Below, in pieces: positions 12,234-12,526 of a stretch of DNA of 12,526 bases. This DNA comes from Candidatus Peregrinibacteria bacterium (GTDB lineage: Bacteria > Patescibacteriota > Gracilibacteria > UBA1369 > UBA12463), in NCBI GenBank assembly GCA_023245695.1, contig JAHFJT010000015.1, positions 1-12,526 on the forward strand, in the 5' to 3' direction. The notes beneath the pieces are model-generated. The model did no database searches. It worked only from the letters and a program-made list of their open reading frames with translations, and was not told the DNA's origin. Both the position numbers and the translations under genes were made by a program. Positions within the stretch are counted from its first letter, which is position 1. Each line of letters begins with the position of its first letter.

Positions 12234-12240
12234 CTAATCT
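12212..12240 (+). promoter_or_regulatory. Possible promoter of the tRNA-Thr/tRNA-Tyr unit
   Basis: TTGACT (12212-12217, 5 of 6) could pair with TAATCT (12235-12240, 3 of 6, spacing 17) or TCTAAT (12233-12238, 5 of 6, spacing 15). The tRNA begins at 12253. Neither pair is ideal, but a tRNA promoter is needed here if the terminator at 12204-12233 works. Confidence 0.42.
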
Positions 12241-12252
12241 ACTCCCACACAT

Positions 12253-12327
12253 GCCGCCCTAGCTCAACGGTAGAGCAACTGTTTTGTAAACAGTAGGTTA
12301 TCGGTTCAAATCCGATGGGCGGCTCCA
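12253..12327 (+). tRNA. tRNA-Thr (anticodon UGU)
   Basis: The 75-base sequence folds as a full tRNA: acceptor GCCGCCC pairs with GGGCGGC, the D arm is GCTC-AACGGT-AGAGC, the anticodon stem ACTGT/ACAGT encloses TTTGTAA with anticodon TGT, and the T arm is ATCGG-TTCAAAT-CCGAT. Discriminator T and an encoded CCA (12325-12327) follow. UGU decodes threonine ACN codons. Confidence 0.96.
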
Positions 12328-12344
12328 GTTGTTTTACAATTCGT

Positions 12345-12430
12345 GGGCAGATACCAGAGCGGTCAAATGGGGCAGACTGTAAATCTGCTGGCTAACGCCT
12401 ACGGGGGTTCGAATCCCTCTCTGCCCACCA
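12345..12430 (+). tRNA. tRNA-Tyr (anticodon GUA), long variable arm
   Basis: The 86-base sequence has acceptor GGGCAGA pairing with TCTGCCC, the anticodon stem GCAGA/TCTGC around CTGTAAA with anticodon GTA, a long variable arm (TGGCTAACGCCTA region) as usual for bacterial tRNA-Tyr, and a T loop GTTCGAAT. Discriminator A and an encoded CCA (12428-12430) follow. It starts 17 bases after tRNA-Thr and is probably cotranscribed with it. Confidence 0.96.
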
Positions 12431-12475
12431 GTATACGCGAACGCAGTGAGTGTAGTTCCTGTTCCCGCATTTTTC

Positions 12476-12484
12476 TGCTACAGT
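12476..12484 (+). promoter_or_regulatory. Possible extended -10 promoter of the last gene
   Basis: TG (12476-12477), one base, then TACAGT (12479-12484, 4 of 6) matches the TGC-TAxAxT type seen before rlmI, tRNA-Pro and the PRC-barrel gene. No clear -35 is present. The predicted leader to the ATG at 12516 is about 25 bases and contains no Shine-Dalgarno sequence. Confidence 0.4.
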
Positions 12485-12515
12485 GGGGGTGTTTATATCA
12501 CCTCTTTCTTTTTTT

Positions 12516-12526
12516 ATGAAAAAAAT
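12516..12526 (+). CDS. Start of a further gene (cut off by the window end)
   Basis: An ATG followed by two AAA codons lies at the very end, after a T-rich stretch and 32 bases beyond a possible -10 box. A basic Met-Lys-Lys opening is common for exported proteins. Only three codons are visible, so nothing can be said about the product, and it may not be a gene start at all. Confidence 0.35.

Noticed and set aside
12431..12475. Possible terminator after tRNA-Tyr (GCGAAC with GTTCCCGC, then ATTTTT)
   Set aside because: Only four adjacent base pairs hold (GAAC/GTTC), and the remaining pairing needs a two-base bulge. The loop is long, so the stem is too weak to call.

Overview
The window reads as a piece of a small bacterial chromosome, most likely from the Patescibacteria (Candidate Phyla Radiation, CPR). 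This placement is an inference. The support is a lone pilin-like protein (signal peptide plus two membrane helices) of a kind common in those genomes, very tight gene packing on both strands, many start codons without a Shine-Dalgarno sequence, and a two-domain PRC-barrel protein next to a tRNA. UGA is a normal stop here (it ends the toxin gene). Base composition is fairly balanced, except for the visibly A/T-rich toxin-antitoxin segment. There is no IS element, phage gene, CRISPR array or rRNA.

Layout from left to right. Bases 1-521 are the 3' end of a membrane acyltransferase (acyltransferase-3 family). Bases 529-4593 form a drug-efflux operon: a promoter with a large inverted repeat, a MarR-type regulator, and two half-transporter ABC proteins whose motif defects are complementary, so they should form one heterodimeric exporter. 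On the minus strand, 5851-4622 is an RlmI-like 23S rRNA methyltransferase, converging on the ABC operon. A divergent, A/T-rich type II toxin-antitoxin pair follows (5953-6475). It converges on a minus-strand unit made of tRNA-Pro(UGG) and a YqeG-like HAD protein with altered motifs. A PRC-barrel gene (7367-7876) is followed by about 240 bases without a supported gene, holding a cluster of short repeats, and then a strong bidirectional terminator. On the minus strand come the pilin-like gene and murB. On the plus strand, a uridine phosphorylase-like gene is followed by pdxS and pdxT (pyridoxal phosphate synthase), a terminator, tRNA-Thr(UGU) and tRNA-Tyr(GUA), and the first codons of another gene.

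How the genes fit together: the efflux operon is a self-contained regulator/transporter unit. pdxS and pdxT encode the two subunits of one enzyme complex. MurB supplies UDP-N-acetylmuramate for peptidoglycan, RlmI modifies the ribosome, and the tRNAs all carry an encoded CCA. I did not find a clearly new multi-gene system. The most notable pattern is regulatory: several genes have a -10-like hexamer (often with an upstream TG) that ends only 6-7 bases before the ATG, which predicts leaderless mRNAs. In contrast, the one perfect Shine-Dalgarno sequence I noticed lies just after a stop codon with no convincing gene behind it.
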